NCBI GenBank assembly: GCA_008727115.1
Contig: CP044131.1
Coordinates: 1-64,000, forward strand
Origin: Comamonas testosteroni
GTDB lineage: Bacteria; Pseudomonadota; Gammaproteobacteria; Burkholderiales; Burkholderiaceae_C
Direction of reading: 5' to 3'
Length of the DNA stretch: 64,000 bases
In this document: in pieces, positions 31,285-40,299 of the stretch
Layout of the letters: every line of letters begins with the position of its first letter
Position numbering within the stretch: the first letter of the stretch is position 1
Position numbers and translations under genes: made by a program
The notes under the pieces: generated by a model
What the model saw: only the letters and a program-made list of their open reading frames with translations
Databases searched by the model: none
Told to the model about the DNA's origin: nothing

Positions 31285-31374
31285 ACATACTGTGTCAGGC
31301 AACATCTGTGCAAGGCAGATGCGTGAGTCACGGCCCTCGCATAAACTTGCTGTTTTGCATCGCGCAGGGTTCGA

Positions 31375-31986
31375 ATGTTTGGCATCGCTGATTACGGCGC
31401 TTTTGTCGCTGCCGTTACCGTCTTTTTGCTGATCCCGGGGCCGGGGAATCTGGCCTTGATTACCTCCACGGGCAAGGGTGGCTGGAGGGCGGGCATGGCC
31501 TGCTGCCTGGGCGTGATGGCTGCAGATCAGGTGCTGATGTGGCTGGCCGTTGCAGGCGTTGCCACGCTGCTGGCCACTTACCCGGCAGCCTTTCATGCCG
31601 TGCAATGGGTGGGGGCGGCCTACCTGGCCTGGCTGGGCTACAAGCTGCTGACGGCCAAGCCCGGCGATGCGCCGGCGATTGAAATTCAGCCGCGTCAATA
31701 CTTTCGCCAAGGTGGACTGATCACCTTGATGAACCCCAAGGCCATCGTGTTCTACATGGCTTTTTTCCCGATGTTCGTGAATCCTGCCAAGCATCAGGGG
31801 CTGATTACCTTTGGTGTGATGGCTGCCACTGTCGCCCTGATTACCTTGCTCTACAGCATAGTCGTCGTGGCTTTGACCACGGTGCTGGCCGAGCGCCTGC
31901 GTGCCAATCCGGCCGTGGTGAAGTGGCTGGAGAAAACAGCCGGTGTGTTTTTGATCGGTTTTGGCCTCAAGCTGGCCGCCAACTAA
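31375..31986 (+). CDS. LysE/RhtB-family amino-acid exporter
   Basis: 203-residue inner-membrane protein with about six hydrophobic segments and the family motif FLLIPGPGNLALI near the N-terminus, plus LITLMNPKAIVFY in the middle. Members export amino acids such as lysine, threonine or homoserine lactone; the substrate is not predictable. It sits between the rsmG terminator and parA, 12 bp upstream of parA, so it probably shares the parA promoter. Confidence 0.92.
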   Translation: MFGIADYGAFVAAVTVFLLIPGPGNLALITSTGKGGWRAGMACCLGVMAADQVLMWLAVAGVATLLATYPAAFHAVQWVGAAYLAWLGYKLLTAKPGDAPAIEIQPRQYFRQGGLITLMNPKAIVFYMAFFPMFVNPAKHQGLITFGVMAATVALITLLYSIVVVALTTVLAERLRANPAVVKWLEKTAGVFLIGFGLKLAAN

Positions 31987-31998
31987 AAGAGAAGTTCA

Positions 31999-32769
31999 AT
32001 GGCCAAAATTTTCTGCGTTGCCAATCAAAAGGGCGGAGTGGGCAAGACGACCACTACCGTCAATCTTGCTGCCGGTCTGGCCAAGGTCGGCCAGCGCGTT
32101 CTGTTGATTGACCTGGATCCGCAAGGCAATGCCACCATGGGCTCGGGCGTGGACAAGCGCGCGCTGGATTTGTCGGTTTATGACGTGCTGCTGGAGAACG
32201 CCAGTGTCAAAGAAGCGGCAGTGCAGTCCGAACAGGTCGGCTACGACGTGCTGGGTGCCAACCGCGAGCTGTCGGGTGCGGAAATCGAGCTGGTTTCGCT
32301 GGAGCGCCGCAACGAGCGGCTCAAAGAGGCGCTGGCCCTGGTGCAGGATGACTATGACTTCGTGCTCATCGACTGCCCGCCTTCGCTGTCCATGCTGACC
32401 CTGAACGGTCTGTGCTGCGCCAATGGCGTGATCGTGCCCATGCAGTGCGAATACTTTGCGCTCGAAGGTCTGACCGACCTGGTCAACACCATCAAGCAGG
32501 TACATGCCAACATGAATCCCGACTTGCAGATCATCGGCTTGTTGCGCGTGATGTTCGATCCGCGCACGACGCTGCAGCAGCAGGTCAGCGATCAGCTCAA
32601 GGAGCACTTTGGCGACAAGGTGTTCGATACCGTGATTCCGCGCAATGTGCGCCTGGCCGAGGCTCCCAGCTATGGCCTGCCTGGCGTGGTCTTCGATGCC
32701 TCTGCCAAGGGCAGCAAGGCCTTCGTCGAATTTGCGCAGGAAATGGTCAAGCGCATCAAGAAGATGTGA
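31999..32769 (+). CDS. parA: Chromosome-partitioning ATPase ParA (Soj)
   Basis: 256-residue Walker-type ATPase with the deviant P-loop [10 protein letters not shown] from residue 11, switch motifs DLDPQGNAT and LIDCPPSL, and no N-terminal DNA-binding extension, as in chromosomal ParA. It drives ParB-parS complexes, and thus the origins, apart. A perfect parS lies 1 bp after its stop codon. parB follows after one intervening gene. Confidence 0.97.
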   Translation: MAKIFCVANQKGGVGKTTTTVNLAAGLAKVGQRVLLIDLDPQGNATMGSGVDKRALDLSVYDVLLENASVKEAAVQSEQVGYDVLGANRELSGAEIELVSLERRNERLKEALALVQDDYDFVLIDCPPSLSMLTLNGLCCANGVIVPMQCEYFALEGLTDLVNTIKQVHANMNPDLQIIGLLRVMFDPRTTLQQQVSDQLKEHFGDKVFDTVIPRNVRLAEAPSYGLPGVVFDASAKGSKAFVEFAQEMVKRIKKM

Positions 32770-32770
32770 G

Positions 32771-32786
32771 TGTTTCACGTGAAACA
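32771..32786. other. parS site 5, perfect
   Basis: Exact TGTTTCACGTGAAACA directly behind parA. Confidence 0.97.
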
Positions 32787-32821
32787 GCTCTCAAACCATT
32801 GCCAGCCAAGCGCCAACAGCT

Positions 32822-33370
32822 ATGACATCTGATGCGTTGAATCCTCAGGATGTCTGGTTGCTGCCCGGTTGGCAGAACTCCGACGCTGGTCACTGGCAGA
32901 GCCTGTGGCAGCAGCAATACGGCTATCAACGGCTGGAGCAGCACAACTGGCAGCATCCGCTGCGCGGTGACTGGAGCATTCAGCTGCAGGAGCTGGTGCT
33001 CGATGCGCCGCGCCCGGTGACGCTGGTAGCCCACAGCCTGGGCTGCGTTCTGGTGGCCTGGTGGGCCGCGCATTCGCAGGTTGCCAAGATCAAGGTGCGC
33101 GGCGCCTTGCTGGTAGCCCCTGGTGATACGGAGCAGGAGAGCCTGCGCGCCGTGTTGCCCGGCTGGTCGCCCGTGCTGCTGCAGTCGCTGCCCTTTGCTT
33201 CGATACTGGTGGGCAGCGAGAACGACCCGAACTGCTCTCTGGCCCGTGCGCAGACTATGGCCGAGGGCTGGGGTAGCCGCTTTGTGAATGCGGGGGCGGT
33301 GGGCCATATCAACACGGCCAGTGGCCTAGGACAGTGGGATGGCGGCCATGCGCTGCTTCAAACCCTTTAA
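32822..33370 (+). CDS. RBBP9/YdeN-family serine hydrolase
   Basis: 182-residue alpha/beta hydrolase (PF06821). The catalytic triad is readable as S72 in VAHSLGCV, D135 in GSENDPNC and H162 in VGHINTASG. A tryptophan-rich N-terminal segment (WLLPGWQNSDAGHWQ) is typical. The biological substrate is unknown. It lies between parA and parB with 15 bp to parB, an unusual third gene in the partition operon. Confidence 0.9.
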   Translation: MTSDALNPQDVWLLPGWQNSDAGHWQSLWQQQYGYQRLEQHNWQHPLRGDWSIQLQELVLDAPRPVTLVAHSLGCVLVAWWAAHSQVAKIKVRGALLVAPGDTEQESLRAVLPGWSPVLLQSLPFASILVGSENDPNCSLARAQTMAEGWGSRFVNAGAVGHINTASGLGQWDGGHALLQTL

Positions 33371-33385
33371 GGAAAGATTTCAGCA

Positions 33386-34318
33386 ATGGTGACTAAGAAA
33401 CCCAAGGGTCTGGGACGTGGTCTGGAAGCTCTGCTCGGCCCCAAGGTCAGCGAAAAGCAGGATGCGCAGACCAGCAGCTCGCCGGCCAATCTGCCCAGCA
33501 CATTGGCACTCAATGTGATGGTGGCCGGCCAGTACCAGCCGCGCACGCGCATGGACGAGGGCGCCTTGTATGAACTGGCCGAGAGCATCAAGGCTCAGGG
33601 TATCATGCAGCCGATTCTGGTGCGCCAGCTCTCCAAGGGCGAGAACGCGGGCAAGTACGAAATCATTGCCGGTGAGCGCCGTTTTCGCGCTGCACATTTG
33701 GCCGGACTGGCCGAGGTGCCGGTGCTGGTGCGTGAGGTCCCGGATGAAGCCGCCGCCGCCATGGCGCTGATCGAGAACATTCAGCGCGAAGACCTGAACC
33801 CGCTGGAAGAGGCACAGGGCCTGGCTCGCCTGGTCAAGGAGTTCGGCCTGACCCACGAGCAGACCGCGCAGGCCGTGGGCCGCTCGCGCAGCGCAGCCAC
33901 TAATCTGCTGCGCCTGCTGAATCTGGCAGAGCCGGTGCAGACCATGCTGATGGCCGGCGATATCGACATGGGCCATGCGCGTGCCCTGCTGACGCTGGAC
34001 CGCGCCACGCAGATCACGGCGGGCAACCAGATCGCGGCCAAGAAAATGTCGGTGCGCGAGGCCGAGGCGCTGGTCAAGAAAATCGGTGCCGAGTTCAATC
34101 TGACGGCACAGAAGTCGGTCAAGAAAGATGGCAAGTCACGCGACGTGAAGCGCATCGAGGAAGAGCTGTCCGATCTGCTTACCGCCGATGTGGAAGTGCG
34201 CATCAAGAAGACGGTGCGCCGCCACGGCAAGGCGCATGAAATGGGTGAAATCGCCATCCAGTTCGGCTCGCTGGATGAGCTCAACGGCATCATCGAAAAG
34301 CTGCGTGGTGAAGGCTGA
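33386..34318 (+). CDS. parB: Chromosome-partitioning protein ParB (Spo0J)
   Basis: 310-residue CTPase and DNA-binding clamp that loads at parS. The N-terminal MVTKKPKGLGRGLEALLG is the ParA-interacting tail. The CTP-binding boxes include GERRFRAA and the segment LIENIQREDLNPLEEAQ, a helix-turn-helix follows (TAQAVGRSRSAATNLLRLL), and the C-terminus is a dimerisation domain. Five parS-like sites lie within 10 kb to the left. The next gene overlaps its end. Confidence 0.97.
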   Translation: MVTKKPKGLGRGLEALLGPKVSEKQDAQTSSSPANLPSTLALNVMVAGQYQPRTRMDEGALYELAESIKAQGIMQPILVRQLSKGENAGKYEIIAGERRFRAAHLAGLAEVPVLVREVPDEAAAAMALIENIQREDLNPLEEAQGLARLVKEFGLTHEQTAQAVGRSRSAATNLLRLLNLAEPVQTMLMAGDIDMGHARALLTLDRATQITAGNQIAAKKMSVREAEALVKKIGAEFNLTAQKSVKKDGKSRDVKRIEEELSDLLTADVEVRIKKTVRRHGKAHEMGEIAIQFGSLDELNGIIEKLRGEG

Positions 34319-34847
34319 GCCACTGACCACGTCACGCTTGATTCTGCGGCAATGGGAGCCGCAGGACTTGCCGGAATTCGCCGCGCTGAATGCGGACCCC
34401 GAGGTCATGCGCTACTTCCCCAGCACGCTGGACAGGCAGGCCAGCGACGCCCTGGCCGCCAAGGCCCAGGCCTTGATTGCGGAGCGCGGCTGGGGCTTCT
34501 GGGCGGTGCAGGACAGAGCTTCAGGGCGCTTGGCAGGAATGATTGGCCTGCACACTCCCGCGCCAGAGCTGCCGTTTTCGCCCTGTGTGGAAGTGGGCTG
34601 GCGACTGGCCCGCCCCTACTGGGGCCAAGGCCTGGCGACCGAGGGCGCAAAAGCCGCGCTGGACTTTGCGTGGAATGTGCTGCAGCAGGGTGAGGTCGTG
34701 GCGTTCACGGCGGTGCTGAACAAGCCCTCGCAGGCCGTGATGCAGCGCTTGGGCATGCGGCCCGATGCGCAGACCTTCATGCACCCGGCTGTACCGCCGG
34801 AGCATGTGCTGGCCGAGCATTGTCTCTATCGCATACGCAAGCCATAA
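34308..34847 (+). CDS. GNAT-family N-acetyltransferase (RimJ/RimL-like)
   Basis: About 179 residues with the GNAT core: TSRLILRQWEPQDLPEF at the start, GMIGLHTP, and the acetyl-CoA loop WGQGLATEGAKA. Such enzymes acetylate protein N-termini or small molecules; the substrate is unknown. The only suitable start codons are GTG at 34305 or 34308, both overlapping the parB end, so translation is probably coupled. It ends at a strong bidirectional terminator. Confidence 0.85.
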   Translation: MKAEPLTTSRLILRQWEPQDLPEFAALNADPEVMRYFPSTLDRQASDALAAKAQALIAERGWGFWAVQDRASGRLAGMIGLHTPAPELPFSPCVEVGWRLARPYWGQGLATEGAKAALDFAWNVLQQGEVVAFTAVLNKPSQAVMQRLGMRPDAQTFMHPAVPPEHVLAEHCLYRIRKP

Positions 34848-34875
34848 AAAAGGCATCTTATCGGATGCCTTTTTT
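34846..34875. terminator. Bidirectional terminator between acetyltransferase and aldolase-like gene
   Basis: Stem AAAAAAGGCATC / GATGCCTTTTTT with a 6-base loop. Confidence 0.95.
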
Positions 34876-34892
34876 GCGTCTGGAGCCGAGCC

Positions 34893-35660
34893 TCAGTTGC
34901 GGTAGCCGGGGTCGATTCTGTCCATTTTGCGCAGCAGCGCGGGCCAGGCAAACTGACCGCCGAGCCCGCCGGTCTGCACCTTCATGGCGTGGGCAATGCC
35001 TTGCAGAATCTGCGGGTTGACCTCGGTGAGTTCGCTGCCGCCAGACTGCGCGGCAATCTGGATCTGGCAGGCCGACTCGAACACATACATGGACAAAAAG
35101 GCATCGGCAATCGTGGCCCCACAGGTCAGCAGGCCGTGGTTGCGCAGCATGAGAAAGTTGGCCTCGCCCATGTCTGCGACCAGGCGCGGCTTTTCGTCCT
35201 CTCGAAAGGCCACTCCCTCATAGCCGTGATAGGCCAGAGAACCCAGCACAAACGTGCTTTGCTGGCTGATGGGCAGCAGCCCGTTCTTCTGCGCTGCCAC
35301 GGCCACGCCGGCACGCGTGTGGGTGTGAATCACGCACTGCACATCGGTGCGCGCTTCATGCACGGCGCTGTGGATGACAAAGCCGGCGGGGTTCACGGGA
35401 AATGGCGAATCCATGAGCTTGTTGCAGCCCATGTCCACCTTGACCAGCGACGAGGCCGTGATCTCGTCAAACATCAGTCCATAGGGGTTGATGAGAAAGT
35501 GATGCTCCGGCCCCGGCAGGCGCGCGCTGATGTGGGTGAAGACCAGGTCGCTCCAGCCATAGTGCGCCACCAGCCGGTAGCAGGCGGCCAGGTCCTGGCG
35601 CAGCTGCCATTCTTCGGCACTGACCAGATGCTGCACGCTGGGAATCTCCAAGGCACTCAT
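34893..35660 (-). CDS. Class II aldolase/adducin-family protein
   Basis: 255 residues with the aldolase class II fold. Zinc ligands are readable as the two histidines of IHTHTRAG and a third histidine in RNHGLL; the putative catalytic acid is nearby. Family members cleave or isomerise sugar phosphates, or decarboxylate; this branch is usually annotated without a defined substrate. The ATG follows GGAGACAAGCC. It is monocistronic, facing the parB cluster end. Confidence 0.88.
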   Translation of the reverse strand: MSALEIPSVQHLVSAEEWQLRQDLAACYRLVAHYGWSDLVFTHISARLPGPEHHFLINPYGLMFDEITASSLVKVDMGCNKLMDSPFPVNPAGFVIHSAVHEARTDVQCVIHTHTRAGVAVAAQKNGLLPISQQSTFVLGSLAYHGYEGVAFREDEKPRLVADMGEANFLMLRNHGLLTCGATIADAFLSMYVFESACQIQIAAQSGGSELTEVNPQILQGIAHAMKVQTGGLGGQFAWPALLRKMDRIDPGYRN

Positions 35661-35782
35661 GGCTTGTCTCCTTCATCGTCGATGCCATGAATGTAGAGAC
35701 TCGGCCTGCGCGAGTCTGTTGGCTAGGCGACAGAAGCCGTGCAACCAAGCTGTGGCTGCTTGAGAGACCGGGTGGTGTGAAT

Positions 35783-35876
35783 ATAAAAAAAGGAGCTGAC
35801 AGCGCCAGCTCCTTATGGATTTCAGATGAAAAACCATCTGAAATGACTATTTATCAAGCGCTACCAGCTATCAAAA
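35783..35876. repeat. Structured intergenic element (best-formed copy)
   Basis: Hairpin AGGAGCTG-(8)-CAGCTCCT, then a second hairpin ATTTCAGATG-AAAAAC-CATCTGAAAT, then the arm TATCAAGCGCTACCAGCTAT followed by CAAAA. It occupies most of the 221-bp gap between the aldolase-like and peptidase genes. Confidence 0.65.
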
Positions 35877-35881
35877 CTGCA

Positions 35882-37171
35882 TCACTTGATCTGCCCGCGT
35901 GACAGATCCTGAATCATGCGTGCGGCCAGATACAGGCGCGGGGCAATGGTGTTGATCTGTACATATTCCGCATTGTTGGAGTGCGCCCCATAGCCGGACA
36001 GGCCAAAGCCTTCGATCACACCACCCTTGGCCTTGAGCGCGGCAAACGCTGCATCCGTGCCGCCACCGGTGGCCTTGTCCATGACCTTCATGGGCAGCTT
36101 CAGCTCCTGCTCGTAAATGCCCTGGGCATGGGCGGCCAGCTTGCGCGCCGTGTCATTGGCCTCCAGCGGCGGGCGGCGCACCTCGAACTTCAGCGCGACC
36201 TTGCTGTCAGGCAGCAGCTGCTTGCCAATCTGGTCCTGCATGGCTTTTTCCAGCGCCGTGAAGTCGGCCACGAGCAGGGCGCGGGCATCGGCCTGGGCCG
36301 TGGCTTCGGCGGGAATCACATTGCGGTTGGTGCCGGCCTTGGAGACGGTCCAGTTGAGCTTGAGGCCGCTCTCAGGCTGCGACAAATCCTTCATCTGCAG
36401 AATCTGGTGCGAGAGTTCGTACAGCGCGTTCACACCATCTTCGGGCTTGGCTCCGGCATGCGAAGACTTGCCCTGTACCGACAGATAGGCCGAGCCGATG
36501 CCGCTGGTCGCCAGGCGCAGGCCGCCGTCGGTACCGCCGCCTTCAAAGCTGAACACGGCATCCTGCTCGGCGCCCAGGCGGGTGATGGTGCTGCGTGAGC
36601 CGGGCGAGCTGATCTCTTCGTCGCCATTGATCAGCACCGTGAGCGTGCCGTAGTCCTCGATGCCCAGCTTCTTGAGCAGGGGCACGATGTGCATGATCAG
36701 CGCCACGCCCTGCTTGTCGTCGGCAATGCCCAGGCCATAGGCCTTGTCGCCGTCGATGCGAAACGGCTGATCCTTGATCATGCCGGGCAGATAGACGGTG
36801 TCCATGTGCGCGATCAGCATGATGCGGCTTGTGCCCTTGCCCTTGAATTCGGCGTGCACCATGGGGCCGAGCTTTTCGGGCGTGTCATCGAGGCGGAAGA
36901 TATCGCTGGGCTCGACCACCTCGACCTTGCCTCCCTGAGTCTTGAGCCGGGCGGCAATGTATTCGGCAATCTTTTTCACGCCCGCCACATCCTTGCTGCC
37001 GGACTCGATGTGCACCAGGTCACGCAAGGTGTCCAGGTAAGCCTGCTGCTCCTTCTGGGCCTGCTCCAGCAGCGGGGCTTGAGGCGCGGCATGGGCGCAG
37101 CCCAGGCTCAAGGCCAAGGCCATGGGGGCCAGACGGAATAGGGCGGCTGCGCGAGTGATGCTCCGGGGCAT
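35882..37171 (-). CDS. M20 peptidase, glutamate carboxypeptidase (CPG2) type
   Basis: 429-residue zinc exopeptidase. A signal peptide ends near GCAHAAPQA, so it is periplasmic. The M20 metal ligands lie in AHMDTVY, GIADDKQG, GDEEISSPGS and GYGAHSNNAE; the bridging aspartate and catalytic glutamate are in place. It resembles Pseudomonas carboxypeptidase G2, which releases C-terminal glutamate from folates and peptides. The ATG at 37171 follows GGAGACAAGC; 33 upstream residues are rejected. Confidence 0.9.
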   Translation of the reverse strand: MPRSITRAAALFRLAPMALALSLGCAHAAPQAPLLEQAQKEQQAYLDTLRDLVHIESGSKDVAGVKKIAEYIAARLKTQGGKVEVVEPSDIFRLDDTPEKLGPMVHAEFKGKGTSRIMLIAHMDTVYLPGMIKDQPFRIDGDKAYGLGIADDKQGVALIMHIVPLLKKLGIEDYGTLTVLINGDEEISSPGSRSTITRLGAEQDAVFSFEGGGTDGGLRLATSGIGSAYLSVQGKSSHAGAKPEDGVNALYELSHQILQMKDLSQPESGLKLNWTVSKAGTNRNVIPAEATAQADARALLVADFTALEKAMQDQIGKQLLPDSKVALKFEVRRPPLEANDTARKLAAHAQGIYEQELKLPMKVMDKATGGGTDAAFAALKAKGGVIEGFGLSGYGAHSNNAEYVQINTIAPRLYLAARMIQDLSRGQIK

Positions 37172-37329
37172 GCTTGTCTCCTGATGGGATGAAAAATGAG
37201 GCGTGCTGACTGGCTTGGTTTTTGAGGGGGCAGCGCACGCTGGGACGAGGGCGGTGGGGCCCATGGCCATTCAGCTTAGCAGTGGCTGCGGGTGCCGAGA
37301 GGCGCAATCGCCTGGGGAAAAACACCATG

Positions 37330-37363
37330 AAAAAAGCCCTGCGGCATGGTGCGGGCAGGGCTT
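37330..37363 (-). terminator. Terminator of the MFS transporter gene
   Basis: Stem AAGCCCTGC / GCAGGGCTT; on the minus strand a T run follows. It lies 20 bp after the stop. Confidence 0.8.
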
Positions 37364-37383
37364 GTGAGACAGGGGCGAGGCGA

Positions 37384-38661
37384 TCAGGCCGCGGCCAGCG
37401 GAGCCTTGTTTTTCTTGCTCACGCCATCGCCCACGATGACGGCGGACACCACGCTCAGCACCAGCGCAATGGCTGAGCCGTAGAACACGGTGTTGTTCAT
37501 CTGGTGGTCCAGCATGTAGCCAAACACGGGGGCGGCCAGGCAAAAGCCCAGGTCCAGGCCCGAATACACGGTGCCGTAGACGCGGCCTGTGGCTCCGGGG
37601 GGCGCTGCACGTTTGATCAGCATGTCACGCGATGGGCCGGCCAGACCCGTGCCCACACCAGCCAGCGAGGCCACGACCACGGCCACCATGCCGGGCAGCA
37701 CGCCCGTGCCGACCAGAAACAGCAATGCGGCAGAGCCCAGCATGCAAATCGATATGACTTTCTCCAGCCGCTGCACGCGTCCCACCAGAAAGCCGCCCAC
37801 CACCATGCCGGCAGCACCGCACAGCATGTAGCCGGTGACGATCAATGCCGTTACCGACAGCGGCAGGCCGTACATGGCCTGCATGGCGGGGCTGGCAAAG
37901 CTCTGGATGGCGCTGAGCGCGCAGGTGCTCCAGAAGAAGAAGGAAAAGCACAGCCACACCGAAGGCAGCTTCATGAAGGCCATGGGGTGTTCATCCGCCA
38001 CGGCCGCCGTGCCTGCGACGGGTTTGGCGGCCGTGTTGGCCGTTTCGGCACGGTCATCGAGCGCGTCGCGGTTGATCACCATGATGGCCAGCACCACGGC
38101 GGCGCAGATGGCGCCGCACAGGCAGGCTAGGCGCCAGGAGCCGGTGGCGGTGGTGATGCCCGCCATGAACAGCGGTGCCAGCGCCCAGCCGATATTGCCC
38201 GACAGGCCGTGCACCGAGAACGCATGGCCGATGCGCTGCTGCGACACGCGCTTGTTGAGGATGGTGAAGTCCACAGGGTGGAAGGGCGCATTGCCCAGAC
38301 CGGCAAAGAAGGAGGCGGCCAGCAGCATGCTGTAGCCCTGTGCGGTGCTGGCAATCAGACCCGCCACCACAAAGCTGCTCAGGGCGGCAAACAGAATCGG
38401 GCGGGCCCCAAAGCGGTCCACGGCAAAGCCGGCCAGAGCCTGGCCCGTGCCGGAGACGATGAAGAACAGCGACACCATGACGCTGAGTTCGGCATAGCTG
38501 TAGCCGAAGTCCTTGATCAGCCAGGGAAACAGCGGCGGCAGCAGCAGGTGAAAAAAGTGCGAGGAGCCATGGGCCAGGCCGATGAGGCTGATGGTGCGCG
38601 CGTCGCTGCGCAGTGTCTCAGGCGCCTGGTTTTGAGGTGTTGTGGAGGCAGGGCGGTTCAT
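37384..38661 (-). CDS. MFS transporter, Fsr-like
   Basis: 425-residue inner-membrane transporter with about 12 hydrophobic segments and the A-motif variant GFAVDRFGARP in loop 2-3. The sequence HGSSHFFHLLLPPLF resembles the fosmidomycin-resistance group, but the substrate is unknown. Starts at 38661 or 38670 are both possible; neither has a clear ribosome-binding site. It is divergent from an AraC-type regulator 89 bp away, which may control it. Confidence 0.88.
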   Translation of the reverse strand: MNRPASTTPQNQAPETLRSDARTISLIGLAHGSSHFFHLLLPPLFPWLIKDFGYSYAELSVMVSLFFIVSGTGQALAGFAVDRFGARPILFAALSSFVVAGLIASTAQGYSMLLAASFFAGLGNAPFHPVDFTILNKRVSQQRIGHAFSVHGLSGNIGWALAPLFMAGITTATGSWRLACLCGAICAAVVLAIMVINRDALDDRAETANTAAKPVAGTAAVADEHPMAFMKLPSVWLCFSFFFWSTCALSAIQSFASPAMQAMYGLPLSVTALIVTGYMLCGAAGMVVGGFLVGRVQRLEKVISICMLGSAALLFLVGTGVLPGMVAVVVASLAGVGTGLAGPSRDMLIKRAAPPGATGRVYGTVYSGLDLGFCLAAPVFGYMLDHQMNNTVFYGSAIALVLSVVSAVIVGDGVSKKNKAPLAAA

Positions 38662-38750
38662 GTGTCGCATCTTAGGCAGACCTCTCGCGTCTTGTATGCG
38701 ATAGTCTGCCAATTGCTGTCGCAAGCTAGCCAACCACTGCATACGCTGCC

Positions 38751-39632
38751 ATGTTCCGAACCTCTGTCACCGAGCCGCTGCGTGCGGGCAAGGCCTCGAC
38801 CTATGTCGAGACCATCACACCGCACCTCTACGTTCCTTCGGCCGAGCGGCCCGTGCGCGCCAAATGTCGCTGGCTGGAGGCAGACACCCAGGTCAAGCCG
38901 CACTGCCACCCCTGGGGGCAGCTGGCCATCTCCACCACGGGCACGATTCGCCTGACGGTGGCGCAGGGCACGTACATCGTTCCGCCCTCACGGGCGCTGT
39001 GGGTGCCGCCGGACATGGAGCATGCCGTGACCATGGTGGAGAGCGCGGACCTGCGCACCATGTACTTCTATCAAACCAATGGCCGCTGCGGCCCCAACGT
39101 CAGTGCCGAGCAGGAGGCGCACTGGCGCCAGTGCCGGGTGCTCAATGCTTCGGCGCTGCTGCGGGCGGTGGTGCGCGAGCTGCCCACCTTGCCCGATGAC
39201 AGCCTGGCCCTGTCCGCGCAGGACAGGGCGCGTGAACATCATTTGAGCGAGTTGCTGCTCGACGAGCTGCGCCGCGCCAGCGCCGTGCAACTGGGGGTGA
39301 GCCTGCCCCAGGACAAGCGCCTGCGCCTGCTGTGCGAGGCGGTGCTGGCCGATCCCACGCGTTATGAAACGCTGGAGGACTGGGCGCGAGACACCGGAGC
39401 CAGCCCGCGCACCGTGGCTAGGTTGTTCCGTCAGCAGCTGGAATGCAGCTTCACGCAGTGGCGCCAGCAGGTGGTGCTGGCCCATGCGGTGAGCCTGGCC
39501 GCACGCAACTGGCCGATTCAGCGCATTGCCGCCGAGCTGGACTACAGCCCCAGTGCCTTCAGCGCCATGGTGCGGCGCACTGTGGGTATGCCACCGGCAC
39601 AATTCTTTGGCATGCATGCACAAAATGTATAG
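38751..39632 (+). CDS. AraC-family transcriptional regulator with cupin sensor domain
   Basis: 293 residues. The N-terminal cupin-like half contains HCHPWGQLAISTTGTIRL and the C-terminal half two helix-turn-helix motifs (DWARDTGASPRTVARLF and IAAELDYSPSAFSAMVRR). This resembles the YdeC/NimR group, regulators that often lie divergent to an MFS exporter, as here. Confidence 0.9.
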   Translation: MFRTSVTEPLRAGKASTYVETITPHLYVPSAERPVRAKCRWLEADTQVKPHCHPWGQLAISTTGTIRLTVAQGTYIVPPSRALWVPPDMEHAVTMVESADLRTMYFYQTNGRCGPNVSAEQEAHWRQCRVLNASALLRAVVRELPTLPDDSLALSAQDRAREHHLSELLLDELRRASAVQLGVSLPQDKRLRLLCEAVLADPTRYETLEDWARDTGASPRTVARLFRQQLECSFTQWRQQVVLAHAVSLAARNWPIQRIAAELDYSPSAFSAMVRRTVGMPPAQFFGMHAQNV

Positions 39633-39750
39633 CTGCAGGCGCTTGTAGATAAAGGGCTAGGTGCCGATTTGATACTAATTCAGAGAGGCGGCTTGCAAAA
39701 TATTTGCGCAGGCATGGAATGAAAGCGGCATCTGTGCGCTCTTTAGCACC

Positions 39751-40299
39751 ATGATCTTCTCCGCCGAGTCGCGCTACAACCAGTGGGTGCGCGAGCACTA
39801 TCGCTTTTTGCTGCGCAGCGCCTGGGCGCTGACGGGCTCGCGCGCCACGGCCGAGGATGTGGTGCAGGACTGCTTTACCAGCGCCTGGCGCTTTCGCCAT
39901 CAGCTGCGCGACCAGAGCATGGCCAGAGCCTGGTTGTTCCAGATCATGCGCCGTCATGCCTTTCGCCACTTTGATCCAGCACAACTGCAGGCCCTGCCGC
40001 TGCAAGACAGCGCTGAAGAGGGCGTGAATCACCACGATGCGCTCGATGCGCAGCTGGACGTGGTCAAGGCGCTGGGCCGTATTGCCCCCATTCACCGTGA
40101 AGTGCTGGTGCTTTACTACTTCGATGACATGCCTACGGCCCAGATGGCCGAGGCATTGGACATTGCGCCCGGAACCGTGCTCTCGCGCCTGGCAAGAGCG
40201 CGCGATGCGCTGAGAGCGGCGCTGCAGGAGCCGGTGCGCCAGCCTGCTCCATCCCCCGTTGCTGCGAGCGTGATACCGCTGAGAAAGCGTGCTCCATGA
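39751..40299 (+). CDS. RNA polymerase ECF sigma factor
   Basis: 182 residues with sigma region 2 (AEDVVQDCFTSAWRFR) and region 4 (APIHREVLVLYYFDDM followed by TVLSRLARARDALR). It overlaps the next gene by ATGA, as is usual for sigma/anti-sigma pairs, and precedes a sulfite dehydrogenase operon, so it probably controls it. The 118-bp upstream gap holds a solo repeat arm and presumably the promoter. Confidence 0.9.
   Translation: MIFSAESRYNQWVREHYRFLLRSAWALTGSRATAEDVVQDCFTSAWRFRHQLRDQSMARAWLFQIMRRHAFRHFDPAQLQALPLQDSAEEGVNHHDALDAQLDVVKALGRIAPIHREVLVLYYFDDMPTAQMAEALDIAPGTVLSRLARARDALRAALQEPVRQPAPSPVAASVIPLRKRAP

Noticed and set aside
32822-33370. Intervening gene as an extra partition factor
   Set aside because: It is a recognisable serine hydrolase; a partition role cannot be claimed from position alone.
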